Source: Hyphochytrium catenoides (taxonomy: Eukaryota > Sar > Hyphochytriomycetes > Hyphochytriales > Hyphochytriaceae). From it: a stretch of DNA of 64,000 nt. Shown here in pieces: positions 10,801 through 22,919 of the stretch; positions within the stretch are counted from its first letter, which is position 1, and each line of letters opens with the position of its first letter. The notes below the pieces were generated by a model that saw nothing but the letters and a program-made list of their open reading frames with translations, was not told where the DNA came from and searched no databases. The translations under genes and the position numbers were made by a program. The stretch is from the NCBI GenBank assembly GCA_900088475.1, contig FLMG01000787.1:1-64000 (forward strand), given 5' to 3'.

Positions 10801-11279
10801 CAGGACGCTCAATCCCCTTCTTATATATCGCGCAGATGATGTGCTCTTGACCCCTTCCTTCCTCCTCCTCTCACCTCACCACCCACAGGAAGAAGAAGGC
10901 CGCCGCCGCGAGGTAACTGTCCCACCTTGCCACCCAGTTCAATCTGAGCCCAAACAGTGCAGCTCTTCTTTTATCAAGAGGAAGGGAAGAGAGAAGAGTG
11001 TAGCGCTGTGTAGCTTCGACGCCGACGCAGTCAGACTATGCAAAAGGGAAGTAGTGGCAGTGTGAAGCAATTGGGCTGCGGACGAAGCTTTCGATTGTTA
11101 CTTGAATTAGCGGACATAGCAGCAAGTCGAAGACAATATTCTTTCACAGGTGGTGATTGAACAGGCTGACGCAGGCCTATTTAAGCACTCAATGACTGAT
11201 AGCATGCGAGACCGGCGATAGTGAGGTTCGCGCCTCGGGGACTGATCAATAAGGCCACTTACTTTGCTTGACCCGCAAG

Positions 11280-14200
11280 ATGGCGCGGTCGAGCTCTGTC
11301 TGGCGGAGCCTCTGCTTGAATACTCTTCTGCTTGCTCTCAATTTTAGTCGTATTATTGCGCAAAATAGCCCTGGGTGTGAGTTTCTTGAAAACTGCACAG
11401 GGTCCGTCCTCATTGATGAGACCTTGTCTTGCAAAAGTGCAGTCCCTTTAGAGGACATCGAAGTCTCGGGAAGCAAACTTCGAGTCTGCGTTAGGTACGA
11501 TCCTTATCGCAGATAATGTGCCAGGCTGTCCTTTCTTGGCTGTCTAACGGTCCCATATCCGTAATCTCTCTTGTAGGTGTTCGGATAACTTTGTCGTTGA
11601 TCTAAGTCGGTTTCCCTATTTCACTTGCGCTGGGAAGCCCTTATGTGGCATCATCAATTTTACGGGCGGCGGACGACCTATCCAGATTGCACCAAATCAA
11701 GCAAAGTGTTTAATGACCAAGGAAGCGCCTCCATTAGTCTGTCTGGGCACTTGCACTCCCGGCGTTCCTCGAGGTCCTGGCTTGACTGCAACCAGTGGAA
11801 CTGGTCCAGTTACAGCACTACCTCCGGAAGAGCAGGCAACGCTCTTACAAGGGCTGGCGATTCGGGCCGAGATTGCCAACTGCGTGCAGACAGTCACAGC
11901 CCCCCACGGCATCATTGCCTGGATTGCCGCTGCTTTGTAAGTGCGGTTACGCCTACGATGAGTTACAACAGGAGCCAATCAGCGTCTGACCACTTGCGCT
12001 CTTGTTCTAGGTCTGGCATCCTCGTCGTCGCCCGGGGCATGAATCGAGAATCAAGACAATTTCCTGATAGCTTAATCACGCTCTATATGTAAGCAAGGCA
12101 CTCTTAGGCATCTGCTTTGATCTGCCTGTAACGCTACTGTTTGCCCTGTTTAGGTTGCTCGTGTTCCTGTGGAGCATAAATTCCGGCCTTGCTTATGCTA
12201 CGGGCTCAAGGATTTATACCGATTCCGCGCTCCATGGATTGTGCGTCGCACAGGGAGTCTTTTTTCAAGTGTTAGCAATGTCATTGATGCTGTATTGGTT
12301 TATCATCCTCCTCGTTATCTATCAGGTATGATGCCGTTGTCTATCCATTCGTACTGGTCGTTCCTCTTACGAGCTGCCTCTATTGATTCCTAGATCATCG
12401 TACGGGGGATCCCAATCAGCAAGATTCGTGAGTGGCAGTTGCGCTACCACATTGTGGTGTGGGTCTTAATCTTGATCAACACCGTGGTCGTTTGGGGCAT
12501 TGATGTTTTGGGTCCGGTTCCACATGTTTTCACCTGCTGGATCGAGGGTGATCATGTGCTGCTGAGGTATGTTGACATCTTCTTCATTCTCCGCCCCGCC
12601 CTCGGGGGGTGCATGGCCTGCAGGCTTCAAAACTAACTTGCACGTCGTAGGATTGTCTGCCTCTTTATGTACTTTCCAGTCCTAGTAATTGGCGGGGTCT
12701 TTTTCAGCTATAAAATTATCCAGTCCCTACGAGCTACTGGATGGAGCGCTTTTGCAGATGAGAAGTGCCGGCTAGTTTCCAAGCAGTACATAATCCAAGT
12801 CTTTCTCTTTGCGATTTACTTCATGTGGTATAATTGTGTGGCAGTCTTCTATAGCACACTCAGTGTGCTGTTGGAGTACAGCGACTCCCCAACAAGCCTG
12901 AACTTTGTGGAAAAGAATGTTTTTGGTACCTGCGCTGTCGCAGGCTATAGCCTGGGCATGATTGGGGTAAGGACGAAGTCGACATATGTGCGTACGATGT
13001 TAGGAGCTGTCAATAATCTAACTGGCTCTTTCACACCTCCTCCAGATCATAGTGTTTCTCATTTTTGGAGTGACGCTGACGGCGTGCAATGACTTCAAGC
13101 GGAAGACTAAAGAAGTTATAGAATCCCTTGACTCAAGGCTCAATAGGTCGGAAAAGGTATGTTCCGTTATACTCTTTGACCTTTGTACCGCTTGCCCAGT
13201 ATACCGTGTCAATTGCCTGCGAGAAACAGCTAATCAGTTCTCTCTTCGCATTGCAGCCAAAGGCCTCCCTGACGGGCCCATCAGAGTCTAAGAGTCTTGC
13301 ACTGCTGGAGTCTGGTAAAGGAGGGAACCGACTGGCTGTAGAAGGGACTAGCACCATAAGCCCAATGTCTTCCGTCAGCACGCCTTCATCGCTTCGCCAG
13401 AACAGCTACAGCCACTATGATAGCATCGATTACATTGCAACAGCCCGTAGGCAGCAGATCGTGGATTCCTTGCCCAAAACAAGCAGCTACTTCTATCAAG
13501 ATGAAGGGGCATCCCTTTCCCTCCAGAATAGTCCGATGCAGAGCTATGACGAGCAAGAGATGGTCTTCGAGCGAGAGTCTCATGGCTACATGGCTAAGGT
13601 CATAGAAGGGAGCGATGAGTCCGACAGCGAAAATTCTGTGAAATCTCAGAAGGCCGCACGTGTTCCATTCAATACTACGCAGTTTATTGCGGAAGATTCG
13701 GTGGAGGAGGAAAAGACGGAGGAAACGACGGTTGAGGACGAGGACAGGAAGGATGTGGAGGAAGAGAAGGGTGACAAGGCCAGTCTTCTACCTGGTACTG
13801 CTACTGAACCAGCTGACCTGCCAACCAACGACTACGCCTCGACAGTGCTGGAGTTGACCAAGCAGGCTCTTCTTGCCCAAGGCATTGTGCTCACAGATGA
13901 CGTGCTGAAGGAGTATATTAAGGAGATGGAGCTCCAGGCCCCAGCGGCTGCGATAGCAGACTCACCCAGCAGCCGCCCGTCACTGCTTGGACCCTTAAGC
14001 AGCACGGATAGCACTGGCAGCAACGGAAGTATTGGCAGGAGTAGTCCTGATGAGGGCATCAGAGCTGGCAGTAAAGGAAGCAGCACAGGGAGCAGCAGAC
14101 CTAGCAGTCGAGGTAGTAGCACAGGTTCCATGAGGCGTTCCAGAGTACTACTGGACGTCGTATCACTCGAGACGGAGTTGCTCATCGAAGAGACAGTCAG

Positions 14201-14456
14201 AGCTTCCCTGCAGGAAGCTGCCTTTGGCTCGAAAACCTCCTCATTGGAGAGCTCACGATCGGCACTGAAGCAGGCAGGTGATGTTAGGAATGCGAAGAAA
14301 GGTGACCGCGCAACGAAGGTCACATTCAACGAGACTGTCGAAACAACAGAATATGAGTTTCTTTCTGAAGAGGAAGACGCGTACGTCAAGCCCAGAAGAA
14401 GGCGACATGAGCCGCCCCCGGGCGTGGCTGCGTTACGGAAGGAAGGGTTCGTTTAG
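11280..14456 (+). CDS. Seven-transmembrane receptor (GPCR-like) with long Ser/acidic cytoplasmic tail
   Basis: Eight exons join in phase: 11280-11494, 11577-11936, 12011-12088, 12154-12325, 12394-12566, 12651-12966, 13046-13156, 13257-14456, giving 874 aa. The start is the first ATG (MARSSSVWRS...), followed by a hydrophobic signal peptide ending near AQNSPG. The roughly 150-residue ectodomain is cysteine-rich with NxT/NxS sites. Seven hydrophobic segments follow, the first near HGIIAWIAAALSG and the third near QVLAMSLMLYWFIILLVIYQ. A Cys at the top of TM3 (GLCVAQG) and one in the second extracellular loop (FTCWIEGD) match the conserved GPCR disulphide. The tail of about 420 aa is rich in Ser, Gly and Glu/Asp. 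The layout resembles cAMP-receptor-like or Frizzled/Smoothened-like receptors of protists, but no diagnostic motif fixes the class. Ligand and G-protein coupling are unknown. Confidence 0.85.
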
Positions 14457-16437
14457 TAGGTCACATACTATCGTGCTCATGGCTAGGTGTTTGTATCATG
14501 TAGTGTCTCAGTAGAATATGACTCACATGGCCAGCATGTGGGTGGCGGAGTTTTCTTAAAGTCCGCAGTGGGTAAGTGTTAACATCTTAATTTATACTGA
14601 AGTAAGGACGCTCGGGGTATGTAGGCTTTGGCTTTAGGACGCAGCGAAGAGAGAGCAGCAAGCTGCAATGTTCTATGCACCCAGCAATCCTGGACCATAG
14701 ATAATCGCTTGAATCTCTCTGATAGGGCCGTGAAGACAGATATAACCCAAAAAACAACAGCCACTTCAATGAGGTCGTATGTCTCGCCAGAAAGCGTCGC
14801 ATCTGTCTTTTAGAATTTATTTTGTCTTGGCCCCTCTCCCGCTCTTTGCAAGATCGTTCTACTTTTTGGCAAATTATCCGGTGCTGATAGCTTGGCTGAT
14901 ACTTGCCATGAGGATATAACGGTAGGATGCTCGAGCGCGACTAATCGTCTCTGGGGTGGCAGATGCCCTCTTCGCCCAGACAGACGAAAGCTCCTCAAGA
15001 CCTGAACGCAGCTTGAAGACTTCTCTTATGGTAAGTCCTAGTACGTCAGGCATGTTAATAGGGGTGGATCACATAAAGCAAGCCTCTTCCTCCACTTCTC
15101 TTTGCCACACATCAGCGGCTCATCGGTCCTATAGAGATAAGGGTTTGTTCAAGGTCTCTCTGTTTACCAACAGCAATGGCCTCCTAGTTTAAGCGCGGCC
15201 AGCTGGGCCACGCAGATCTAATATGCGACAGGTAACAATCTGAGATTAAGGTGTTATCCTGGTGGAGGTGCCGATTGTGAGGACATGAAAGACTTCTAAG
15301 AAATTTGCAGGCTTTGACAGATTGCCCTATAACAATCGTTCTGTTGGTCAAACTATCTCCGACGCCAGGCCCGCCACCTTGCCACTGGCCTAAAGCAGAG
15401 ACTACTGACTGACTCACTCTGTGATGAACAAGACTGGCAGAGCTTCCTTCCTTCTTGACAACCTCGGGACCTCTCCATCATTGCACTACCTCCACCTCTG
15501 TCTTATAAATTCCGATCTTGAGCTCAAAAGTTCTGATCTGTTTATCATAGAGAGATCACAGAGCCTGACTGCACAGCTCGCCATCCAGGAATAAACACAG
15601 ACGTGGCCTTGGCGATAATCCCAGGATACACAAGCGCAGCATTGCATTCACTAGATGTATATATACTATATAAAGTCTATTTTCTGCCTTATTATTATCT
15701 CTTTACCCTCCTAAGCGACAAGGTCCGGAGATGGGGAGGAGAGTCCAGAGTCCAATAATAACGAAGAACAAAAAGGCGCGTCTTCCGGTCTAATATTGTG
15801 GTTGATGTGGTGGATGATAGGGACAGAGGCGGCTAAAGAACAGATTCTTCCCTGCCCTACTGTGCGCCCCCCACGAAGACAGCTACCTTCAGACTTTAGA
15901 GTAAAGCCGGCGGACCAGGATTAGGGAACAATGCATCAGAGTCTAAAGAAATGGTCAGAGTATCGGTTTATTTTTAGGAGCCAAAGGATCTGAACTGTCC
16001 AGGCATGACGAGGAGAATCTTTAGGTTCTGTCCTTTCCCTAAGAACTTCAAGTGTTATCCTTCGTTATTGTTCTTCCGTGTAAACTCTGTCTAGCCATCA
16101 AGGAAACTCTGTCTCGCAGAATCCATCTATCTCCTTGCCCTCTTCCTCCTGCGCTCTCTGTCACCAAGCCTGACGATATCTGTATCTCTCTCTCTTTGGC
16201 ACACCTCTCTCTCTCGCTTGTCCTTGCCCTTGAAGTTTCCCTGAACAGTTTGCCATCGTGGTCGTGGCTTCTGATCGCATCATTGCCTCTCAGAAGAGCC
16301 TCCAGCTCCTTCCTCCACTGTTCATTCTTCTTCTTCCTGACAGTTGGTTAGGCCCAAGCACGGGAGCCGCGTCACATATCAACCAACTCAGTCTTTTCCA
16401 GGCCAGCGTGGAGGCAGCTTGTTGTTGTTGTGATTTA
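14457..16437. other. Intergenic region between receptor and bleomycin hydrolase
   Basis: About 2 kb with no supported gene. A TA-rich stretch TATATATACTATATAAAG lies near 15657-15675, but about 770 bp before the next start codon. CTCTCT runs lie at about 16185-16220, roughly 230 bp upstream of the bleomycin hydrolase ATG on the coding strand. A short + strand stretch at about 14958-15029 ending in ATGGTAAGT looks exon-like but cannot be linked to anything. Confidence 0.5.
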
Positions 16438-18860
16438 ATGTCGTCCAAGGAAAGCATGACTGCAGGCAACTTCGTGAGCACATCGGAGGAGCCTCGCGCC
16501 ATTAACGGCGAGCCATGGGTAGAGATCACCGACGCGCCATCTGGGGCGATCGCTCTCAGCAAAATTGCAGAGTTCGAAAAGGTTTTTCTCTCTGATGCGA
16601 AGAACAAGCTGGCCATGTAAGGTTATAATTCAATAAGCAGACGCCAAAGAAAGTGCTGAAATTGTTCCGTCGTACTGTGCGTGCCTGTCTTGCCTGAACT
16701 CCTTTGCTGTTTTATGGAACAGGAATGCGGTGACATCCAACGCTGCGTCCACCGTCATGGCCAACAGAGAGAAGCTCCAGCAGCTTGACTATACCTTCTC
16801 TAACAAGTTGGAGGAGTTGAAGATCACGAACCAAAAGAGATCTGGCCGGTGCTGGATCTTCGCATGCATGAATGTCCTCCGTTTCCACTTGTTCAAGAAA
16901 TACGAGTTGCCCGATGATTTCGAGCTCTCTCAGACTTATATCTACTTTTGGGTAAGAATAAGTTTTTGGTTGTTGCTCTCTCAAGGTGGCTCGCGCAGTT
17001 GCGCTTCTTCTTTCTCTCTGTTGCACCTTGTTGCGTTCAGCAGCCTCTCTCTTGCGTCTGTACGCTACTACCATCCCCGTTCCTCTGTCTCCAATTTCTG
17101 GAAGCTCCGCATCGCAGTGGCCGCTAATATGAGGACGTATAGGACAAATTTGAGAAGTCAAACTTCATGCTGGAGAACATCATCGCCACAGCCGACGAGC
17201 CAAGTGACAGTCGCGTCGTGGCACACCTACTAACTGACCCAATCTGCGATGGCGGGCAATGGGACATGTTGGTCAACGTGATCACCAAGGTAATCAAGGA
17301 TCCTGGAGCCTTTGCTGCCAGCCTTTTCCATATCTGCGCTAATTGCCAAATTTTTTACCATTCACTTTGTGCAGTATGGCGTTGCACCGAAGTCAGTCTT
17401 TCAGGAGACACAGTCCTCGGAGTCATCAATGCCTCTCAATGTGTTCTTACTCTCGAAGTTGCGCGAGTATTCGTGCATCTTGAGAAAAATGAAGGGCGAA
17501 GGGAAGTCGATCGAGGAAATCAGGGCGAGGAAGGAGAAGATGATGGAAGTAAGATGAAGTTGGCGCCTGCTAAAAGCAATACCGCACTGATCCCATGTTC
17601 CCTCGTTTTCTGGCTACCATTCGTTTCTGTTGTATGCCTACCCTATCTTTGAACGCAGGAGGTATACAGGATCCTTACTATTCATCTTGGGACCCCTCCA
17701 AAAGCATTTGACTGGGCGTACACGACCAAAGACAAGAAGTATAAGATAGTAAGAGACTTGACGCCACTAAAGTTCTACAAGGAGGTACTGGATCTTGACG
17801 TCAGCCAGATGGTCAGTCTGATCAACGATCCTCGCAATAATTATGAGGAGATGTATACGGTTGATAAGCTTGGGAACGTGGTTGGAGGGAGACCGATTCG
17901 GTATCTCAATCTTCCGGTTGATGATCTGAAGACTTATGCCAAGAAAGTTATTGACGCTGGCTCTCCGGTCTGGTTCGGATGCGATGTAAGTGCAGATACC
18001 GCCTTTTCCCTTTGGTCTGGGGATACGTGGATCAATGCTCTAAACGCAAGGCGTTCCCTCAGCTTATGGCATTAGTTAGTGTTACTTGAAAAATATTGCC
18101 TGGCTCTACCTTCCCGCGTGTTACGTCTTCCTTCGTACTGGAGAAGACTACTTATTTAGTTGCTCATACTACCCACGATCTTGCATGTCGACCTCATTAG
18201 GTCGGAAAGGATCTCCTACGGCCAAAGGCCGCCGTGATGGACCTTGGAATACTGGACTACGAGCTACTCTATGGGACGAAGTGCAACCTTTCTAAGAAGG
18301 ACCGTTTACTCTACAAGGAGAGCCTAATGACACATGCGATGGTGTTCACTGGATACGACAAGCGTGACGGTAAGTTAAAAGGCTTGTACTATCTCTATTG
18401 GCACTATATTTGCTTCCAAGAGACCTTGGACGTACGTTCCAGACACTTCTCCAACAGGCGATCATCTCCACGTCTGTTGAGCACCGCTATTGACTTCTGC
18501 CAGTGTATTTAAATCAGCGCTTAATCCAGCTTCGCACCTGCAGACTCTGAGAAGATCCTGCGTTGGAGAGTGGAGAACTCTTGGGGTGCCGATGATGGTG
18601 ATAAAGGCTATTTCGTGATGACGGATGACTGGTTCAGCGAGCACATGTACCAGGTTGTGCTTGATAAATCCATGTTGTCCGACGAACATCGCGCTGCGCT
18701 TGACAAGGAACCAATGGTGCTTCCCCCTTGGTATGTGACTCTTGACTTTAGTCATTTTGCTCTTATCTAACATTATCCTCCTTCCTTGGTGGATCCCGTC
18801 TTCCTTATTTTGCCGTCCCTCGAACCTAGGGATCCAATGGGCTCTCTCGCTAAGCTCTAA
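16438..18860 (+). CDS. BLMH: Bleomycin hydrolase (cysteine aminopeptidase, peptidase family C1B)
   Basis: Cytosolic papain-fold aminopeptidase that trims peptides after proteasomal degradation and deaminates bleomycin; homologues are homohexamers. Eight exons in phase: 16438-16616, 16723-16951, 17143-17289, 17375-17548, 17659-17985, 18201-18369, 18544-18730, 18830-18860, giving 480 aa (family about 450-480). The catalytic set is complete: oxyanion Gln and nucleophilic Cys in NQKRSGRCWIFACMNVLR, His in LMTHAMVFTGYD, Asn in RWRVENSWG. The final 31-nt exon supplies the conserved ending DPMGSLAKL; in the yeast and human enzymes the C-terminus sits in the active site and sets aminopeptidase specificity. 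The start is the first in-frame ATG; the frame is open further upstream but has no earlier methionine. The extra N-terminal residues are unremarkable. Confidence 0.97.
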
Positions 18861-19903
18861 GGTAGGCCTCAGAGACAGTGGTCATGGCAGTAAGATGGTA
18901 TTCGGTGCTTGTTCCGCACGAGATCAAGCTCAAGAACCACCGCTTTCTCTCCCCAGCAGAGTGAGAGAAACAAATGTGTAGTCAGACGTATACATACAGT
19001 GTAATCCTGTCTCTCCCTTCCAGAGCTAGACTACCGAGTTTTCAAACTTATGACGTCTATATCGACGTCCATATTGGCGTCCTGAGTGGGGTCATCCTTC
19101 CTCACTCTCTACTACGATCTCATAGTCCGACGACTTATATCCAACCCTTTGTAGTTGAGTTTGCAGGTCTTTCAGAACTTCACTTGAGAACACTGGGCCT
19201 CGATGTGTTTCTACTACAGCGTTAGCCGTGCGTTGTTTGGAGTTATCGTCCTCTTGAGGAGTCAAACTGTGGTTCTCCCTTGTACAAGCCACATCTTGTT
19301 CGCCTTGAACCCTCTCCTTCTTGAAGGGTCTCCTTTCAAGCACTCTCTGCATGTTGATTGTGAAAAGGTGCATCAGAGGAAGAGACCCGTCTCCTTAGCT
19401 ACTGACCTCAAGCTCTTCAAAGACGTCCCCCATGTGCACGGCTGGGCTCTGATGAGCTCCAGGATCGGCACGCACAGTTTCCTCAATGTCATGATCTTGC
19501 ATTCCACTGACGCCGACGAAGACATCAATGAGATCCTGGTCCTTCATCCCGATATTTGAATATAAAGGCTGTTGGCTGTGATCTTCTTGAAAGGGCTTCC
19601 TATTCGCTACGAACCCAGTGAATCCGCCATTGTAGGCAGGTGACAAGTCTGGCTTGGAGCAGTTTCCTATTCAGACAAAGGCGTTTGCAGAAGGAGAGTC
19701 GAACAGCAAGACGAGAGCCGTAAGGATGAAGAATTGTACGACGGCTTATGAGTCTATCAGCCTAGACGCACAGACACTTGACCAAAGTCCAACCTCTAAG
19801 CGTAGATTGTGGCTGGAAAGTCCGGCTGGGAATGCGCTTCTGTCCCTTTGCTCCATAAAAAGCACCATGTTGCTTAACCTACAAAGAAAGCCCCTTGAGA
19901 TAT
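18861..19903. other. Intergenic region between convergent genes
   Basis: About 1 kb between the 3' ends of bleomycin hydrolase and the minus-strand membrane-protein gene. Both strands carry open frames (about 19203-19559 on +, 19395-19646 and 19092-19373 on -) but none shows a recognisable domain and I could not connect them into a gene with consistent splice phases. They may be untranslated or exonic sequence of an unrecognised gene. Confidence 0.4.
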
Positions 19904-21940
19904 TCATCTCTTCTTGCCTTGTTTTATTGATCGGACTACCTTGTCTAGGTAAGACTCTGCTAGGAGCCATAACCCTTCAATTCGCTCCTCTTCTCTTCTA
20001 CACGCTTTCCGAGCTTGTCTAATGGTCTTTGAAAGCTCTGGCAGCACGTCGTGTCTGTCCATAGCTTCATCTTTGGCCTCATCGATGGCCGCAAGGATCA
20101 TTGAGGCGCAGCTTTCATACTCCAATTGGACCTGTCTTAAGACATGCAGCAAGCAATCCAGACTACGATCCCATGCGACGTCTTTGGGTTCTGATTGAAG
20201 CATGGTCTTGCGGTTGCCGTGGAGATGGCTACTCATGGTCTCCATGGATGCGTTTATCGCAGTACCGAGACATCGGGACGAAAGGCGAGCGGACATGAGT
20301 ACGTCTATCAGGGTCCGTGACCTCTTATCGTGCGAGCAAGATTCGGAGCACCTCTGTGATAGTCCGAGAAGCCAGCTTGAGAGGAGACGGTCCTTTGTTC
20401 TTGACATCCTCTGTAGTGACGTGAGCAACAGAGAAGGCTCTTCCTCTTCCACATTGGCAAGATCTGGTATACTTGGCTCTGTAGAGCTCAATCCTGGCTA
20501 CACCCTAACGAGGTTAATGGCCTGCTATTTCTGACTGAAGCCTAGATCCTTCACCTTTTGCGTTCCTATAGTCTGCTCGAATGTATAAAGTAGTGTCCTG
20601 AGTGCTGAGCGATAGAGTAGGCGGGTGGCCCTGCAGCTAAGTGCCCTCTGACTCTTCGACGCTTCTAAGCGTTCTACAGGGACGGTAAGTCCCGCAGAAT
20701 AGCCTGTCCAAGATACCATTAGCACCAGTTCTGTATATAGCCTGGAGATACAGACCTTGGGAGGATGACTCCGCGAGTTTGACTAACCACAGAGTCCGAT
20801 CACTGATTTGCTACAGAGGTAGAACGATGGGCCGAGTCAAGGACTGATATGACCAGAGCTCCTCCTTTCTTACCTGAAAGGCTCTATTCAACTCAAGGAG
20901 GTGTTTTGCTTCTCTTATTGTAACCAGATGGACGTAGTAAAAGTAGAAAAAGTAGATCGACTTCACCTAGATCGTTCGAGTAGAATGTCAGTAAGCCCAG
21001 GTGCACCGCAAAGGCTTGCGCTAAACGGTCAAGACTGGACGTACCAGGGCATGAAGCGCTGCAGGTAGCAAAATGATGGCTAGACTGTAGAGAACAGAAC
21101 AGTAGCTTTCAGCAAAGATGGGATAACTTATGCACCCCAGAAGGATACTTTCTACTAGCAAGGGGCACAGCAGCCATAGCAGCTCGTTCACTATGTCCAT
21201 GGTCTGGACTTGCGCGCCTTTAGGTCTGCAAAAATCCTTCACTTAGCAAAAAGTGCAATCACTGTGAGCTCTTTTGTCGGCCAACCCTCACCTGTCGATT
21301 TTGGGCTGCGAGTCTTGATGCCGGACTTCATGGGCCAATGACTGGAGCTCAGTACAAGCCAGACGTGAAAGGAGCTCGCTAACATCGTAAGGACCAACCC
21401 ATCTAGTGAAACGTGACCAGAACGTTGTGGCGTAGGAGGTACCGTTGACTTTGACGTCCGACTTTGCTTGCTCCGCTGCCGCTAGCTTCTCCTGGCTCTT
21501 CAAGCTTCCTGTTAATAATCCCTGAGCTGTTGCTGGTAAACCATCTAGCTGAGACAGGTATCTCCCCATGGATGTGTTCTGGAAAATAAGTTGCTCTGGG
21601 ACGCCAGTCTTAGCATGATCTGCTTGATCCCTTTGTCGTTATAGAAGTGAGCCTTTATCTAGTAGCCACAAATCAGCCGCAGTACTCACCCTTTAGAGGC
21701 CTGCTTAGTAAGTAGAGCTCTTTCTAACTTCAGGTCTGGGCGCAAATTGGCTAAAGGGTCTGTCATTGTGGAATTTTTACGTTTGTACACGTATAAGGAA
21801 TCCACTTCATCGTCTTTTGGATGCTCTTTGTCATTTACATCGTCCCTAGGATGCTCTTTGTCCGGTACCAAGAAAGGGGATCTTTCAGACTGCTCTTCCG
21901 CCCAAGATAGACTTTCCAGATCGGTAGAAACCGCTGGCAT
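19904..21940 (-). CDS. Unrecognised multi-pass membrane protein, 521 aa
   Basis: Five exons on the minus strand join in phase: 21940-21690, 21630-21292, 21225-21045, 20755-20555, 20497-19904 (TGA). The first intron is only 59 nt with an AAAG acceptor. Residues 1-75 are acidic and polar and contain two tandem KEHPxDD-type units encoded by a 30-bp DNA repeat. Residues about 205-290 form two or three closely spaced hydrophobic segments (DIVNELLWLLCPLLVESILL begins the first). The C-terminal 200 residues are helical and charged with coiled-coil character, ending in a basic QGKKR. No catalytic motif is visible. One speculative option is a vezatin/Inp2-like organelle-tethering protein, from the short N-terminal domain, central hairpin and coiled-coil tail; I have no motif that proves it. 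It is divergent from the PDZ gene across about 980 bp. Confidence 0.75.
21808..21867 (-). repeat. 30-bp tandem duplication inside a coding exon
   Basis: Two copies of a 30-bp unit with a few differences (period start at 21808 and 21838) lie in the first exon of the minus-strand membrane-protein gene. They encode two consecutive decapeptides of the type KEHPRDDVND / KEHPKDDEVD. The frame is preserved because the unit is a multiple of three. Confidence 0.85.
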
Positions 21941-22919
21941 TTTTCCTATCGACTAGGCTGCTACTGGTCGATATGGTGGTCACAGGTTGCGAGTCGGTCC
22001 TATTCTGGAGAATGCCACTCGCGAAAGTGCGTTACACTTCCCTCACCGGGCGAGAGGTCACCCCAGGTCCGGACACATTGCGGGAGTTCCTTCCTACTAT
22101 ACTTGGCAACCTACTAATAATCTGCAGCTCAGATGTCAGAAGTCGACCGTGCACCTCCTGCTGCAATTGCTCTCGCGTGCTACTTGCTGCAGAAAATTTG
22201 CCTCTGTAAGCTGCCACGCAAGCGGCAGAGCTTGAGATGGCAGCATACGGGCAGCTCAATCATCCTCATGGTTGAAGCAGCAAAGCTCTCACCCAAAGGT
22301 TAGTGCGCTGTTGGAGATGGAGGCCACCAACCCCAAGAGAGCAAAGAGCTTCTCATTGTCCACCAAACATACCGCTAACGGCCAGACAGGGTAAAGCCAA
22401 GTGCAAGTTGTTCAGAGATGATAGGCCTACGGAATTAGGAATAGAGCACGACAGGTCGTCATGATTCATCATATACCCATGCATATGCGTAACAAGACCC
22501 ATTCACCATTCACCTTATAACAGCACCCACAATGGGAAGAAGCATGGCAATAACTCTTGCCTGTAAAAAGGTGCAGTAGAATATAATTCTTGAGAATCAG
22601 AACCATCATTGCCATGGTCATCTCTCTTTTGTCTCCAGATCTCAACGGCGTTCTGAAGCCTTTGAGATTGTCTTAGAAGCTCATGAACAAAGTGATCTTC
22701 GTCTGCTGGTGCTGGTCATGAGAACTGTCAAAGCTTAGTGGAACGATGCTTCATCGCTCTAAGAGAGTACGGACTTGGACGTCCGCTCGATGATGACACT
22801 ACGGTGCTCAATGCTCAAGTGATTGCTTCAGTCTATGGCTTCTCCTTAGGCAGGGGAACAATGGAAGGGACATTATAGTGACAAAAAATATAGAGGACTC
22901 TGGGCCCTGCCGGAATTGT
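21941..22919. promoter_or_regulatory. Shared upstream region of two divergent genes
   Basis: The membrane-protein gene starts leftward at 21940 and the PDZ gene rightward at 22920, so this 979-bp interval must hold both promoters. I see no clear TATA box, long repeat or credible open frame. The PDZ gene could have an additional upstream exon here, because its frame is open for 14 codons before the chosen ATG. Confidence 0.45.

Larger units (their letters stand above)
7897..11279. other. Long intergenic region
   Basis: 3.4 kb separate the zinc-finger gene from the receptor gene. Directly after the stop codon (about 8005-8070) there are two imperfect copies of a 20-bp element, GCTTTTGTCCATCTGAAGCG and a variant differing at two bases, flanked by an inverted GGTAAG/CTTACC pair. 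A 121-codon frame on the minus strand (8138-8503) is listed separately. A 134-codon + frame at 9151-9555 starts with ATG but has no family features. CT-rich tracts occupy about 10560-10800. Nothing else is recognisable. Confidence 0.5.
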
